From Psychrosphaera ytuae (GTDB taxonomy: Bacteria > Pseudomonadota > Gammaproteobacteria > Enterobacterales > Alteromonadaceae): 64,000 nt of DNA. A model generated the notes under the pieces. The model saw nothing but the letters and a program-made list of their open reading frames with translations, made no database searches and had not been told where the DNA came from. Both the position numbers and the translations under genes were made by a program. The stretch's first letter is position 1. Every line of letters starts with the position of its first letter. Location of the stretch: positions 744,001 through 808,000 of the forward strand of contig NZ_CP072110.1 of NCBI RefSeq assembly GCF_017638545.1, given 5' to 3'. Shown here in pieces: positions 17,611-26,807 of the stretch.

Positions 17611-17922
17611 ATGAAAACTAATGTAGAAGACTGGCAAATAGTTTCTGTTTTAGACAATGGTGCTATCGTAGGAGAAGTGTTATGGGGAATATGTGTTGAT
17701 GACTCGACGAGACGATTCATTAAGGGAGATTACATTCGTACATCTCGGATCGTAAAATCTCACAACCAGTTAATTGAAACTGTTAGCGGTAATATTTATC
17801 GACTTTTAGGTGAAGGGGTAAAAAGTCACATATCAATAACAGACATTGGTTTGTTGCGGCAAGGTTTTAGTCCTCAGGAAATTAAGTACTTAAACTCCAC
17901 CGGCATTAACAAGCAACACTAG
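17611..17922 (+). CDS. Small protein, DUF6957-like
   Basis: 103 residues from ATG 17611, with AAAGG 9 bases upstream; the frame is open 8 more codons. The core motif is LWGICVDDSTRRFIKGDYIR followed by TS, then a hydrophobic-polar segment NIYRLLGEGV. This matches my memory of the DUF6957 family (WG-x-V-x-D-x-GRF-x-GD-x-CTS) found scattered in gammaproteobacterial accessory regions; no function is known. It is transcribed divergently from the ankyrin operon and followed by a perfect terminator. Confidence 0.6.
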   Translation: MKTNVEDWQIVSVLDNGAIVGEVLWGICVDDSTRRFIKGDYIRTSRIVKSHNQLIETVSGNIYRLLGEGVKSHISITDIGLLRQGFSPQEIKYLNSTGINKQH

Positions 17923-17969
17923 GTATTTTTGATTCAGATCCAAAAGATCAGACAACTTTTTTAATTATA

Positions 17970-18001
17970 AAAAATAGACAAACCGAAGTTTGTCTATTTT
18001 T
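17970..18001 (+). terminator. Rho-independent terminator
   Basis: AAAAATAGACAAAC-cgaa-GTTTGTCTATTTTT is a perfect 14-bp stem with a 4-base loop, 47 bases after the DUF6957-like gene. A run of T completes it. It lies just left of the first segment end. Confidence 0.9.
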
Positions 18002-18050
18002 AGCTACGATATTAAGTATTAAACGACTTATTTCATGAGATCAACAATCC

Positions 18051-18188
18051 TGACCAGAATGAATTAAGTTTATGACAACGAACTCGGCCATTAGTGGGCT
18101 TGCTCGGAGCCAAAAATTAATAACGATTGTGACAAACTGAGGATTTCGATCAGATCGAGGCTTGAAAAAATTAATTAAGTTTGTGACA
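18051..18188 (+). repeat. Left end of segment 1 (three TTGTGACA sites)
   Basis: Sites end at 18077, 18134 and 18188, spaced 57 and 54 bases; the last two are ATTGTGACA and TTAATTAAGTTTGTGACA. The left end of segment 2 has the same three sites spaced 57 and 53. Sequence between sites differs except for a conserved small hairpin (TTCGATcagATCGA at 18143-18157). Divergent filler with fixed spacing indicates protein-binding sites. Confidence 0.75.
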
Positions 18189-18682
18189 GGGCCTGCAGAG
18201 ACATATCGCTACAAAATAGCTTGTTGTTAACAGAATAATGTTTAGTAAAAAACATATCAAATCTGACATTGTATGCTACTGATTATGATTTGACCTGACA
18301 TACTGTTTCAGACAAACAATGGACTTTCAATAATTTGGCGGTGTTTGCCTACTTTGCATACAGAGTCGCTTTACTAGCTTGCTGGCATTCATATGAAAGA
18401 CTGTATACATACTCATATATAGTAGCAAAGCGAGAGTTCGTAGGTTTGTCGTCGAGAAACACCTGTTCCGAAATTAACTAGCCTGAAGGGTGGTTAATTC
18501 GCGTGATTATATTCTGACCTACCATCGCGCTCAGAACAGTTTTCAATTGGCACGAAAATTTCGTTGCGACATTGCCTTTTCACTCAAAGTTAGGCAAGGT
18601 AGTACTTACTCGATGGATTTACATGATTCGCAGTTTATTCTAAAAACTAGTGCAGTGCTCATGGGTTTCAGAAGGAAAAATA
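18189..18682. other. Non-coding leader of segment 1
   Basis: About 490 bases without a convincing gene. One short frame (18490-18702) overlaps the next gene and has no ribosome site or recognisable content. The promoter for the nucleotidyltransferase pair should lie here. Confidence 0.5.
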
Positions 18683-20239
18683 ATGGAAGATTTAAGCCTT
18701 AATGATAACTGGGTAATCATTACTTCTCTCGTGGTGCTAGCTGCCTTAGTAATATTTTATGTACTAAAGGACCGCATATCGGAATTTGATATTGACCTCT
18801 TAAAGGGGGTTTTCAAGTTGTCTGGTAAAGCAGCACCCAAGAAGTCAATTCCAATCTTGAATGATAATGATAACCAACCTGACTCAGGGGTTTTAGGTAA
18901 TTTTAATGGATATAAATTACTTCATAATTCAGATGATGTCACTGAGGAAATTGCCTCAATTTTGGCCAAGATTCCAAAAAAGTTATCTCAAACTTATATG
19001 GGTACTAACCTAGTTGCGGGCAATGAAGACCATTTAAATAGTTGGTTAGAACTTGCCGCGGAAAAACGCCCAAAAGTAGACAGGATTCTACCAATAAGTT
19101 CGCCTGTTGATTTGTACTTTTGTACACATTGCGTAAAGCTGAAGGAAAAGTATGGCGCTAATCTCAATTTATATGTCTTTCAATCATACAATGACGCTGT
19201 AGACTCACCGACAACAAACTATACCGTTATTGACAATAATGTAGTGGTTACACTACCTCAGTTTCATCACATTGCAAATGGACTCCAGGTTCCCTCATCT
19301 ACTACTGGGTTATCTATCAAAGAAAACTCAGAGCTAGCATCCATGGTTAAAGAACATTTAGCAGAAATTCAAAAATCAACTCTTGATAAAAATGCTTTTG
19401 ACTCTGTTGAGCAGCGTTTAGAGGCTGCAAAAGAACACTTCTGGGAAGATAAAAAAAGGTACTTGCTATCAATTGCTTATGCTATTTCAAAAAACTTCAG
19501 AAGAACTCCTGAACTGAAAGCTCGCCTACGTTGCTTTTCAGTAATAGGAAGTGTTTTAGATGGTGGAGACTGCATACCGAATGACCTAGATTTGGTGATT
19601 GTTTTTGATGAGGTTACTCAAGCGGTATATAACAAATGTATCGCAGAGATTGATGAAATTATTGGAATATTTTCTCTTAAAGAAACTAATTTTGAATTAT
19701 ATGACCTGGCGGCACCTGTGAAACCGAACAGTGACTACTCATTTCCTATCCAAGTTATGATTCACGACGCATCTACAGTTAATCAATGTTCACCATTTTC
19801 AAGTAGAGACAGACTCAACAAACACCTAGATTTTCATGGCAGTTTATCTGACTACCTGACGGTAGAACAATTTAAAATTAATGAACTAATAGATGGCAAT
19901 TATGGCGTATCTTATTGTTTAGAGAGGATTCGTACGAGGACACTCGATGGAAGAAAATGGAGCGAGTTTGGTGGTAAAATGTCATATCGTTATACCCCTG
20001 TTCCAGTCAATGAAGGTGAAAGCCTTGACCAATTTATTGACTATGCTTGGCGATGGTGTTTTCACAACTCACTTGAATATTTTCAAGGTAAAATGAACCG
20101 ATTAGAAGGGTACAATACTTGTTTAAAAAACGAAATCGAATACCTAAGAAACCAATCCGATACTATCGTCAACAAAGTTGATGGTCTAGAAAAGCTTCAA
20201 CAAATGCTTAGGGTTTACGCTGGTGTTCAAGATTCGTGA
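18683..20239 (+). CDS. Membrane-anchored nucleotidyltransferase-domain protein
   Basis: 518 residues from ATG 18683, with AGAAGG 8 bases upstream. Residues 9-30 (WVIITSLVVLAALVIFYVL) form one transmembrane helix, so the rest is cytoplasmic-facing or tethered. Residues 70-230 form a domain I cannot name, with EEIASILAKIPKKLSQTYMG and LYFCTHCVKLKEKYG. Near residue 290 FSVIGSVLDGGDCIPNDLDL matches the pol-beta nucleotidyltransferase motif, G-S followed by D-x-D. The C-terminus is coiled. The gene overlaps the next by 17 bases, so the two products probably work together. Nucleotide or protein substrate unknown; a defence role is inferred from location only. Confidence 0.7.
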   Translation: MEDLSLNDNWVIITSLVVLAALVIFYVLKDRISEFDIDLLKGVFKLSGKAAPKKSIPILNDNDNQPDSGVLGNFNGYKLLHNSDDVTEEIASILAKIPKKLSQTYMGTNLVAGNEDHLNSWLELAAEKRPKVDRILPISSPVDLYFCTHCVKLKEKYGANLNLYVFQSYNDAVDSPTTNYTVIDNNVVVTLPQFHHIANGLQVPSSTTGLSIKENSELASMVKEHLAEIQKSTLDKNAFDSVEQRLEAAKEHFWEDKKRYLLSIAYAISKNFRRTPELKARLRCFSVIGSVLDGGDCIPNDLDLVIVFDEVTQAVYNKCIAEIDEIIGIFSLKETNFELYDLAAPVKPNSDYSFPIQVMIHDASTVNQCSPFSSRDRLNKHLDFHGSLSDYLTVEQFKINELIDGNYGVSYCLERIRTRTLDGRKWSEFGGKMSYRYTPVPVNEGESLDQFIDYAWRWCFHNSLEYFQGKMNRLEGYNTCLKNEIEYLRNQSDTIVNKVDGLEKLQQMLRVYAGVQDS

Positions 20240-21269
20240 GGAATTCAGACGTGATGGACTTGCTGCACATCCACAACTTTGTGGCGAACACTATAAACAT
20301 CTTGTAGAAACATTTAGCGGCGCTAGATTCAATATCGGTTATCCCTCTATATCTAAAGGCCAAAAGGCTAAATGTTTAGATATTATTGAGCAATGCTACG
20401 GAACTGAGGAGATGTGTGTTACTGGAGTCGCTTCCAGGGAGAGCCTAGATATATTAATCTCAACACTTAATGATTATACTCGCTTTACATCAGCTAACAT
20501 TTGGATTCCCTCAAGCGAAAGATTAAGTAAACGATTGCTTGGATGCGACCTAGAATCTATAAAGATTCAGCTAAAAGAGTTGATTGCGTATTGGTCTTCA
20601 CAGCTTAGCTCTGTCCCGATTGATTTGGCTCTTGTGGACTCTATTTCCGATGAAGTTGGCTGGATAGAAAATTCGACTAACATTGCCTCATTTGCTCTTC
20701 AAATTGGATTCCGCTCTGTAATTTTATGCAACTCTTTAGGAACAAATTTTGATCCCGAAAAGGTAATCGAAATAACGTCGAAAGTGAAACAATTTGGAGA
20801 GTGTGAACTTCACATTCACGCGGATTCTTTTGAGGAAAACAAAGTCCGTGAGCTTGCTTTGGCATGTAAGGTTGATTTTGTAGGGACATCTTTGGCGAGG
20901 GCGTCAGAGAGAGGAACGTTGCCCGATAGTATAAGTTTTCATTCGCAACCAAATTTAGATTCGCTTGACGATTTCTTAAAGTCCTATGAGAGAGACTTCG
21001 GTAATATATATTCAAGAGTGTCCTCTATATTTTGCAAAGAAAAAATTTCAAGTGGCGCTCAATATCTCCTACAAGATTCACCAAGTAAGAACCTTTTATT
21101 CTCAATATGCTCCGATAGACGGATTGTGGAGAAAATGATTAACATTCGTTTGAGTTCACACCAGTTATCAAAGTTGAAGGACATTTTATTTTCAATAAAC
21201 TCAATGAATTACTATATGAATGACGCTGAGCTTTTAAGGGCCTATGAAAGATTCAAAGCGTTACTTTAG
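20223..21269 (+). CDS. DRE-TIM (HMGL-like) metallolyase-family protein
   Basis: 348 residues from GTG 20223, overlapping the upstream stop by 17 bases. The pattern is that of homocitrate/isopropylmalate-synthase-type TIM barrels: FRRDGL at residues 8-13 (the DRE-like Arg-Asp), FNIGYPS near 36 (the I-E-x-G-xP strand), and HIHADS near 197 supplying the two metal-ligand histidines, followed by VGTSLARASERG. The usual H-N-D becomes H-A-D. So metal ligands look intact while substrate residues have changed. No leucine or lysine biosynthesis gene is near. Its coupling to a nucleotidyltransferase suggests a small-molecule or nucleotide modification system, which is inference. Confidence 0.6.
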   Translation: MFKIREEFRRDGLAAHPQLCGEHYKHLVETFSGARFNIGYPSISKGQKAKCLDIIEQCYGTEEMCVTGVASRESLDILISTLNDYTRFTSANIWIPSSERLSKRLLGCDLESIKIQLKELIAYWSSQLSSVPIDLALVDSISDEVGWIENSTNIASFALQIGFRSVILCNSLGTNFDPEKVIEITSKVKQFGECELHIHADSFEENKVRELALACKVDFVGTSLARASERGTLPDSISFHSQPNLDSLDDFLKSYERDFGNIYSRVSSIFCKEKISSGAQYLLQDSPSKNLLFSICSDRRIVEKMINIRLSSHQLSKLKDILFSINSMNYYMNDAELLRAYERFKALL

Positions 21270-21310
21270 ATAAACTAGGGCGTTTTTAGAACCATTATGT
21301 ATGTCGTGCA

Positions 21311-21722
21311 TTAGACTTCCTGTTCAGTTAGCTCTTCAGGAAACTGATATTTTAGTTCAAGGGTAAAATCTAATAATCGAGAGCGAACTTGAGTGATAAT
21401 CTGCAAAACTGAATCAATGCTTATATCAGAACAAGCTTTTTCGATTTGATATCCATTTCCTAGTCCTTTACCAAATAAACTGTAAGCTTCCTTTGGAATA
21501 TGAGCCTGCAGCTTACCTTTATTTTTTCACTGAACCTATCAAGAACATCCAACGACTTATCCATCCTAGCAGTTTCTAAAGACGACCTATACTCCTCTTC
21601 TAAGTGACCCATTGAAATATGCTGTGCCGTGGCTCGATACGCGCCATTCGACGCATTTACCAACACTTGCGCTGGCAAAACTCTATAATCAGGTAGAGTA
21701 TTCCTATCCGGATATCCATTTG
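21311..21722 (-). pseudogene. AbiTii-domain remnant, frameshifted and 5'-truncated
   Basis: Minus-strand reading gives NGYPDRNTLPDYRVLPAQVL in one frame, then DKSLDVLDRFSEKIK. After a one-base slip near 21525 it continues GKLQAHIPKEAYSLFGKGLG and ends SVLQIITQVRSRLLDFTLEL. The NGYP...LPDYR block and the R-LLDF-LEL helix are the hallmarks of the AbiTii N-terminal domain found in abortive-infection proteins. An in-frame stop lies two codons before NGYP, so the first third is missing. This is debris of an earlier defence gene in the same spot. Confidence 0.65.
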
Positions 21723-21841
21723 ATTACATTGAGTACTTCTACAATCCCAAAAGAAATCATGGTACAAATGGTGGCGTTTCTCCAAACGAATATGATAAAC
21801 GTTATTTTCAGGAGCTGGAATCTGTCTAGATAATTAGAGTC

Positions 21842-22139
21842 TTACCAATGTGCCGGTTTGTATAGGAATATTGGTTCAGGTGTGGGCTGCGCATCTATCA
21901 TTGATCTGATGGCTTCAAAATGACGCTTTTTGGGGATCGCTTTTATTAGTTGTACGTTTGTTGTCATAGTTGATTTTTCTACCTTGGTTTGCTTTTTGTA
22001 TATTAACAGGCACAGGTTTCTGAGGAAAGTAAATTGCGCCGCACTGCTTGAAGTAGAGAGAAAATCCATTGTGAACTTTTTCATAAGATTTAGCTATAGC
22101 CACAAAGTAAACGACTTTTGCGATGTTAAATATAGGCAA
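21842..22139 (-). pseudogene. Broken small ORF, unknown
   Basis: Two overlapping minus-strand frames look like one coding region split by a frameshift near 21990: MPIFNIAKVVYFVAIAKSYE in the first, and IPKKRHFEAIRSMIDAQPTP in the second, ending at 21842. Neither half is recognisable. It could equally be two chance ORFs. Confidence 0.3.
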
Positions 22140-22244
22140 ATAGCGATTTGAAGTAATTAAATTTCAATAGTCAATTAAAGGTATTTTAATACGGACGGGG
22201 TTGTAGAGGTTTATGCAGTACATCAGACTGCAAAAAGTCGAGAA

Positions 22245-23207
22245 CTATACGTAGTTCAACCTAGTCAACACCAGTTCACCTACACCTTGCACTAACCTAG
22301 GTTCAGCGTCTAACGCTTTGCAATACAAACAAGTAACGTTTTGATGATAGTTAGCTGTTAGGATAGAAGCTAAAACATGGGGTTTAGGTCCAAACAAGGC
22401 GATAGAAATATTGCTTTCTTTTTTCAATGGAGTGATTATTTGATTGATATAGTCAAAACAAACTGTCACGTTTGGTAATGGAAGTCCTAACAACTTAGTC
22501 TTACCTCCTAAATTAGAATCTATAAATTCTGAATTGTAAGCAAGAACGTTATCAATATAGCTATCTTTTGCACTAGGTGAAGCAAAAATTCCATAGCTGT
22601 TGTCAGGATTTAAAGAGTTAAAAATAACTTGAGGTCCAACTGAGTCAAAGCCAAGTAAAAATAGTGCTGATTTTTTTGTATAAGTTAAAGGCGAACCTTC
22701 GCAGCCCTGCAATACAATAGGTTGAGAGAAATTCTTATGCTCTTTGACATCAGGATATTCACCTACTGAATAAGAAAAGTCTATTGTAACTGAAAGCTTT
22801 GATTTCCTTTGAATAAATTTCAAGAAGAAGAAAACACTTATAGATAAAAGAGACTTGGTCATTGACGAATAGTCAATCAAAACCCTTAACTTTGACTGTG
22901 AATCAAATTTTTTCGATTCAAACCAATCTTTCAACTGAGTAAATTGTGCTTGAATATCTAGCGAAGATACTGAATAAACCTTTTTACTACTGTAAGTTCT
23001 AAGAAAAAAATTATCGATAGACTTTCGATGAGCCATCTCGGAATGTTCATTATAAGAAAACACTATAGCATCACTTATGTTTGAAATATCTAATATTTCT
23101 GATAAAAAAGTGCATCTTGGCTCATAGCCACAGCAAAATATAGCTAAGTCATATTTACTTTCTAATAAGTCTCTTCTGGATATATCACTTAATCTAAATT
23201 CATTCAT
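22245..23207 (-). CDS. Unknown defence-type protein, third gene of MPE/ATPase operon
   Basis: 320 residues from ATG 23207, which overlaps the ATPase stop by 8 bases and has GGA 8 bases upstream. It begins with a strand and a C-x-YExR-like motif (DLAIFCCGYEPRC), then VLIDYSSMTKSLLSISVFFF, a D-(I/Y)SS-(F/M)T-(R/K) signature I associate with uncharacterised proteins in defence islands. The C-terminal ISIALFGPKPHVLASILTA and GVGELVL suggest a second Rossmann-like lobe. No catalytic residues can be assigned. It is coupled to the ATPase and so probably acts in the same complex. Confidence 0.6.
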   Translation of the reverse strand: MNEFRLSDISRRDLLESKYDLAIFCCGYEPRCTFLSEILDISNISDAIVFSYNEHSEMAHRKSIDNFFLRTYSSKKVYSVSSLDIQAQFTQLKDWFESKKFDSQSKLRVLIDYSSMTKSLLSISVFFFLKFIQRKSKLSVTIDFSYSVGEYPDVKEHKNFSQPIVLQGCEGSPLTYTKKSALFLLGFDSVGPQVIFNSLNPDNSYGIFASPSAKDSYIDNVLAYNSEFIDSNLGGKTKLLGLPLPNVTVCFDYINQIITPLKKESNISIALFGPKPHVLASILTANYHQNVTCLYCKALDAEPRLVQGVGELVLTRLNYV

Positions 23208-24987
23208 TAAACATTTCCATCTGATCAATCGGTTTTAGGTCAATGGCCCTAATAGAACTATTGGATACTCTCTTTAAAATAGTACTCAATTTTAAAACTC
23301 CACCACGTCTTGGAGGTAAGAAAAACTGTGGGCTTATACTTCCTGATAGATGAAAGCGCCCTGACATTACAGGCATATTATCATCACCATCTGCAGTCGT
23401 AATGTGAGGGATGAGCAACCCTAAATCAACAGCAATTCTAATTGATTCCCATATTGTTCTATCGGATATATCAAACTCAAAGGACATGTTAATTTCTGTT
23501 CCAATTTTTTCATTATGCAATGCCCATTTAAAATAATTGCCTATTTGAGTTAAAAAGGTGGCGGCAGCTAATCCATTTTCTTCAGCTCTTATCGAATCAA
23601 TTTCGGAAATTGAGAAATTTTTAATAATCCGTCCTTGCTTCCCTTTTTCTATTGGCAAGAAACTAGTCATACTGTTTTGCGACGTTATAAATCGATTAAA
23701 AAGGTTAATTAACTTTCTGGGATTTCCATCACAACATTTTATTGCAACATCAAAGCCAGAAAAAACCTTTGGGGCCGCATAAGCTTGGCCTGTTGTAGAC
23801 TCAAAGTAATCTTTAATTACAAGCAAAGGTCTAACTTTCCGTTCTATCTCGTCACTAAAACTTTTACCATTTGGATTTCTTTTATAAAGCCTGTCTGCTC
23901 GTTCAATCGTTGAAGGGTTACAATACCTTCGAATAAAATCCATAATTTTATCCTTGGGTATAATTTCTGATGCATTATCGGTTAAATCTGAACTACCTAA
24001 TAAAAACTTCAAAGTTATACCGGAACCAGAAAGTTTAGAGTTAGAGACTTTTTTATTGAAAAGCTTCTCCGCAAAATCTAAAATGATTTTGTCGGCATCC
24101 CTTTGTGACTTATCAATCGTACCCAATCTATCTAAATACAAATAATCAAAATCATGCTTCGGGTTTAAGTATTCATCCACATTTGTTTTTAAAGTTTTAT
24201 GCTTATAGGGCATGGTGGTTATTTTAAAAACAATTTCAGTGTATGTTCTCAATTGAGTATTGATTAAAACCCATTGTTCTTCGGTAAGAACTTCAGCCTC
24301 GTCTAAACATACAGCCCACGTCGTATCATCTGAAAACTCCAACTCTTTTTTCAATATATCTATCCCCATTTTTATTGGGGAAAATAGATCTGTGTGGAAC
24401 TTTTTTCCTATATTTAAATCATCATTTGTTAATTCAAAGCCCAATGATGCTTTATTGAAACAAAAATTCTTTTCAAACTCTAAAGATGTTAATGCCTCAC
24501 TCAGTCTATCTAGAGACTCGAGCTCAGTTTCCAGCCATAGATTACTCAGTTTCAACGATATGTTTCTTTCGTGTATTACTGCGTCTACATTTGATTTTGA
24601 ATAGCTTTTTATACAATGCTTAACTATTTCTAAAAATCGACTACATGAAGATAAATTTACTCCCCAGACAAAAAAGAAATTGCTTTTCTGGTTATCATCC
24701 TTTATGGAGTTTAACTTTGCTAAAAATTCAGGTTTAAAAGAAACGAAGGTTGCAACAAAGGAACGTTTTTTAATCAGCTTTTGGGCTCTATCGTCTTTAT
24801 ATTGTGACAGTGAATCAAACGCTAACATTTTTGCAAATGCTGTTTTTCCAGTGCCTCGTGCACCTAAAATTATATGGTTTCTTTTGGAGAATAATCGTTC
24901 AAATGTGTTAGTCCAGATAAACTCGGAGGCTAATTGTTTGCTAGTCATATCTCTTGCATTTGACGACTCGAAGACATTTCTATTCAT
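23200..24987 (-). CDS. P-loop ATPase (ORC/STAND-like), second gene of operon
   Basis: 595 residues. Walker A is GARGTGKTA at 42-50, and Walker B is AVCLDEAEVL at about 227-236, with a sensor-like FKITTMP about 20 residues later. This is the arrangement of ORC/Cdc6-like AAA+ or STAND ATPases used in many bacterial defence systems. The C-terminal 150 residues look like a winged-helix or effector-coupling region (SDRTIWESIRIAVDLGLLIP). Its ATG overlaps the metallophosphoesterase stop as TAATG, after AAGGAGGAAAG, and its own end overlaps the third gene. No fused nuclease or protease domain is visible. Confidence 0.8.
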   Translation of the reverse strand: MNRNVFESSNARDMTSKQLASEFIWTNTFERLFSKRNHIILGARGTGKTAFAKMLAFDSLSQYKDDRAQKLIKKRSFVATFVSFKPEFLAKLNSIKDDNQKSNFFFVWGVNLSSCSRFLEIVKHCIKSYSKSNVDAVIHERNISLKLSNLWLETELESLDRLSEALTSLEFEKNFCFNKASLGFELTNDDLNIGKKFHTDLFSPIKMGIDILKKELEFSDDTTWAVCLDEAEVLTEEQWVLINTQLRTYTEIVFKITTMPYKHKTLKTNVDEYLNPKHDFDYLYLDRLGTIDKSQRDADKIILDFAEKLFNKKVSNSKLSGSGITLKFLLGSSDLTDNASEIIPKDKIMDFIRRYCNPSTIERADRLYKRNPNGKSFSDEIERKVRPLLVIKDYFESTTGQAYAAPKVFSGFDVAIKCCDGNPRKLINLFNRFITSQNSMTSFLPIEKGKQGRIIKNFSISEIDSIRAEENGLAAATFLTQIGNYFKWALHNEKIGTEINMSFEFDISDRTIWESIRIAVDLGLLIPHITTADGDDNMPVMSGRFHLSGSISPQFFLPPRRGGVLKLSTILKRVSNSSIRAIDLKPIDQMEMFNE

Positions 24988-26222
24988 TACTTTCCTCCTT
25001 CTTTCTTCAACAAAATGATTTCTGGTTCTTTATACACTATGAAATCCAATTCGTTCTCTAGTTCCTCGAGCACTAATGAAAGCACAACAGAAGAACTGTA
25101 TTTAATATCTTTATCTCGTGACTCGATTTCGGTCCATTTTATATACGGCTCTGTTGAAAATAGCTCTAAAATTATATTCTTTATTTTCAGCTTTAGTGTC
25201 TTTCGGTTATAGCTACTGCCAAATCTTGATTCATGAGGGATAGAATCTCGTTCTGAATTGTTCTGAATCCACCCGTGTTGTACAAAGTGACTCCAACTTA
25301 AAATCCTTCCCTGCGGAATTTGTTGCTCCGCACAGTTTTGATCAATTTCAATTATATGAAACGCATTACCTACATCATCAAACCACCGATCATCTAATCT
25401 AGCAACAAAACTACCGGCACATAATATATTCATAGGATGTCTAACGTCAGTTATTAAGTGGCTGTATCGGGGAATATGTTTATGTCCATGTACTAAGAAA
25501 TCAAAACAATACTCTGCACCTAATTCAATCAAGGCATTGGCATTGGCCATAATACTATGATCAACATCTGAAAAAGTTTTTTCTATATAATTAACTGGAT
25601 GGTGATGAAAAAGTAAAACTTTTATTTTGTCTTCAAAGAGTGATTTGTGTTTTTCTAGTTCAGTTTTAATTTGTTGAATTGACTCAAGAGAAATTTCTCC
25701 ATGATGAATGTTTTTTTCGTCATTATCATTGGCTGAAGTATTGAAGGATAGAACAGATAAATCTTTATTACACCATAGTACACAGTATGGCGACACGTGA
25801 AATTGACCAAACGTCGCACGGTTGTTTAAGTCTTTAATAAATTTGTTACCGTTGAAAAGTTGATAGCGAGCCTCTCTTATTTGTTGTTCGTCACTTACGC
25901 CTTGGCTTTTTATTGAACGTCCTAGTTCCCAGTTTGAGTCATGATTGCCGGGAGTAAGAAAAATTGCATCATGTGGGACTTTCAATATATCAGCGATATC
26001 TTTAATTCTCTCCTCCGCTAACTCAAACTCTTCATACTGAGCTTTATTCGTTATATCACCAGCTATTAACAAGGCATCACATTTATATTCGTCGTCTGAA
26101 AATTTTTTGGAAAACGAACCTAGATAATCATCAATGATAGAGTGTTCACTATCATTGGGGGTGAAGTCCTTTGCTCGAGCATAATCACCTATGTGAAGAT
26201 CACTTATAATCGCTATTTTCAT
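24987..26222 (-). CDS. Calcineurin-like metallophosphoesterase, first gene of operon
   Basis: 411 residues from ATG 26222, so that the protein opens directly with MKIAIISDLHIGD; the frame is open 16 codons further. All five metal motifs are present: SDLHIGD, LIAGDITN, TPGNHDSNWELGRS, LLFHHHPVNY and VHGHKHIPRY. The family cleaves phosphodiesters or phosphomonoesters. Residues 310-411 are an added domain of unknown type. As the leading gene of a tightly overlapping trio with an ATPase, it could be the nuclease or nucleotide-cleaving effector of a defence system; that is inference. No strong ribosome site precedes the start. Confidence 0.85.
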   Translation of the reverse strand: MKIAIISDLHIGDYARAKDFTPNDSEHSIIDDYLGSFSKKFSDDEYKCDALLIAGDITNKAQYEEFELAEERIKDIADILKVPHDAIFLTPGNHDSNWELGRSIKSQGVSDEQQIREARYQLFNGNKFIKDLNNRATFGQFHVSPYCVLWCNKDLSVLSFNTSANDNDEKNIHHGEISLESIQQIKTELEKHKSLFEDKIKVLLFHHHPVNYIEKTFSDVDHSIMANANALIELGAEYCFDFLVHGHKHIPRYSHLITDVRHPMNILCAGSFVARLDDRWFDDVGNAFHIIEIDQNCAEQQIPQGRILSWSHFVQHGWIQNNSERDSIPHESRFGSSYNRKTLKLKIKNIILELFSTEPYIKWTEIESRDKDIKYSSSVVLSLVLEELENELDFIVYKEPEIILLKKEGGK

Positions 26223-26270
26223 CAATATAAATAAATCGCTTTTTTCTTTTAGATGTTTGAGTATAACCAA

Positions 26271-26765
26271 ACGATTAATAAAATAGTACCTATTATAAAG
26301 TAGTTAGCTTAAAGAGCGACTATAGTTTTTGTCATACTTGAGGGGGAAAGCTTCAGACAGAGCAGTATTAGAAGGGAAATAAGCATAAACCTATTAAGGT
26401 TACTTGATGGATCAATATTTCTTTTAAGTAAACGGCGTTTTACACTAAAAATTATGTTTATTTAACAAATTTTTAACTTCACAATTGTCTCTTTATACTT
26501 ATTTACTAAGTTTACGCATTCTAAAATTCGAAAAGTTTATAGTGAACAAATATTAACTTAGAGTAATTGGGGCTAGCACGAAAAGGGGCAAAAAATGAGT
26601 TGGTTGGACCGTCCTAAAGCGGCAGTCCTAGTAAAGAAACGTCACCATCCACTCCTTGTCTAAACCTGCCTGTTTAGGTAAAAACAGTCAATATAGGCAC
26701 TTTGCTAAAAGCAACCAAATTTTCTTCTACTTCGTTGGCACTTGGAACACTAGTAAAGTAAAAAC
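26271..26765. other. AT-rich intergenic region in segment 1
   Basis: No convincing gene. It must hold the promoter of the metallophosphoesterase operon. A 22-codon frame at 26595-26663 with AGGGGC upstream (MSWLDRPKAAVLVKKRHHPL) could be a leader peptide, but nothing else supports it. Confidence 0.4.
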
Positions 26766-26797
26766 AAAAAAGCGAACCATTTCTAGTTCGCTTCTCT
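26766..26797 (+). terminator. Hairpin at the right edge of segment 1
   Basis: AAGCGAAC-catttcta-GTTCGCTT, flanked by an A run and a T-rich tail. No plus-strand gene ends just before it, so it belongs to the segment edge. It is nearly the same stem as 13336-13362. Confidence 0.7.
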
Positions 26798-26807
26798 AGC
26801 ATCAACC

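Noticed and set aside
18490..18702. 70-codon plus-strand ORF before the nucleotidyltransferase gene
   Set aside because: No ribosome site, no recognisable motif, overlaps the real gene start in another frame.
26595..26663. 22-codon ORF with AGGGGC upstream
   Set aside because: Too short to judge and no operon partner; described only as part of the gap entry.
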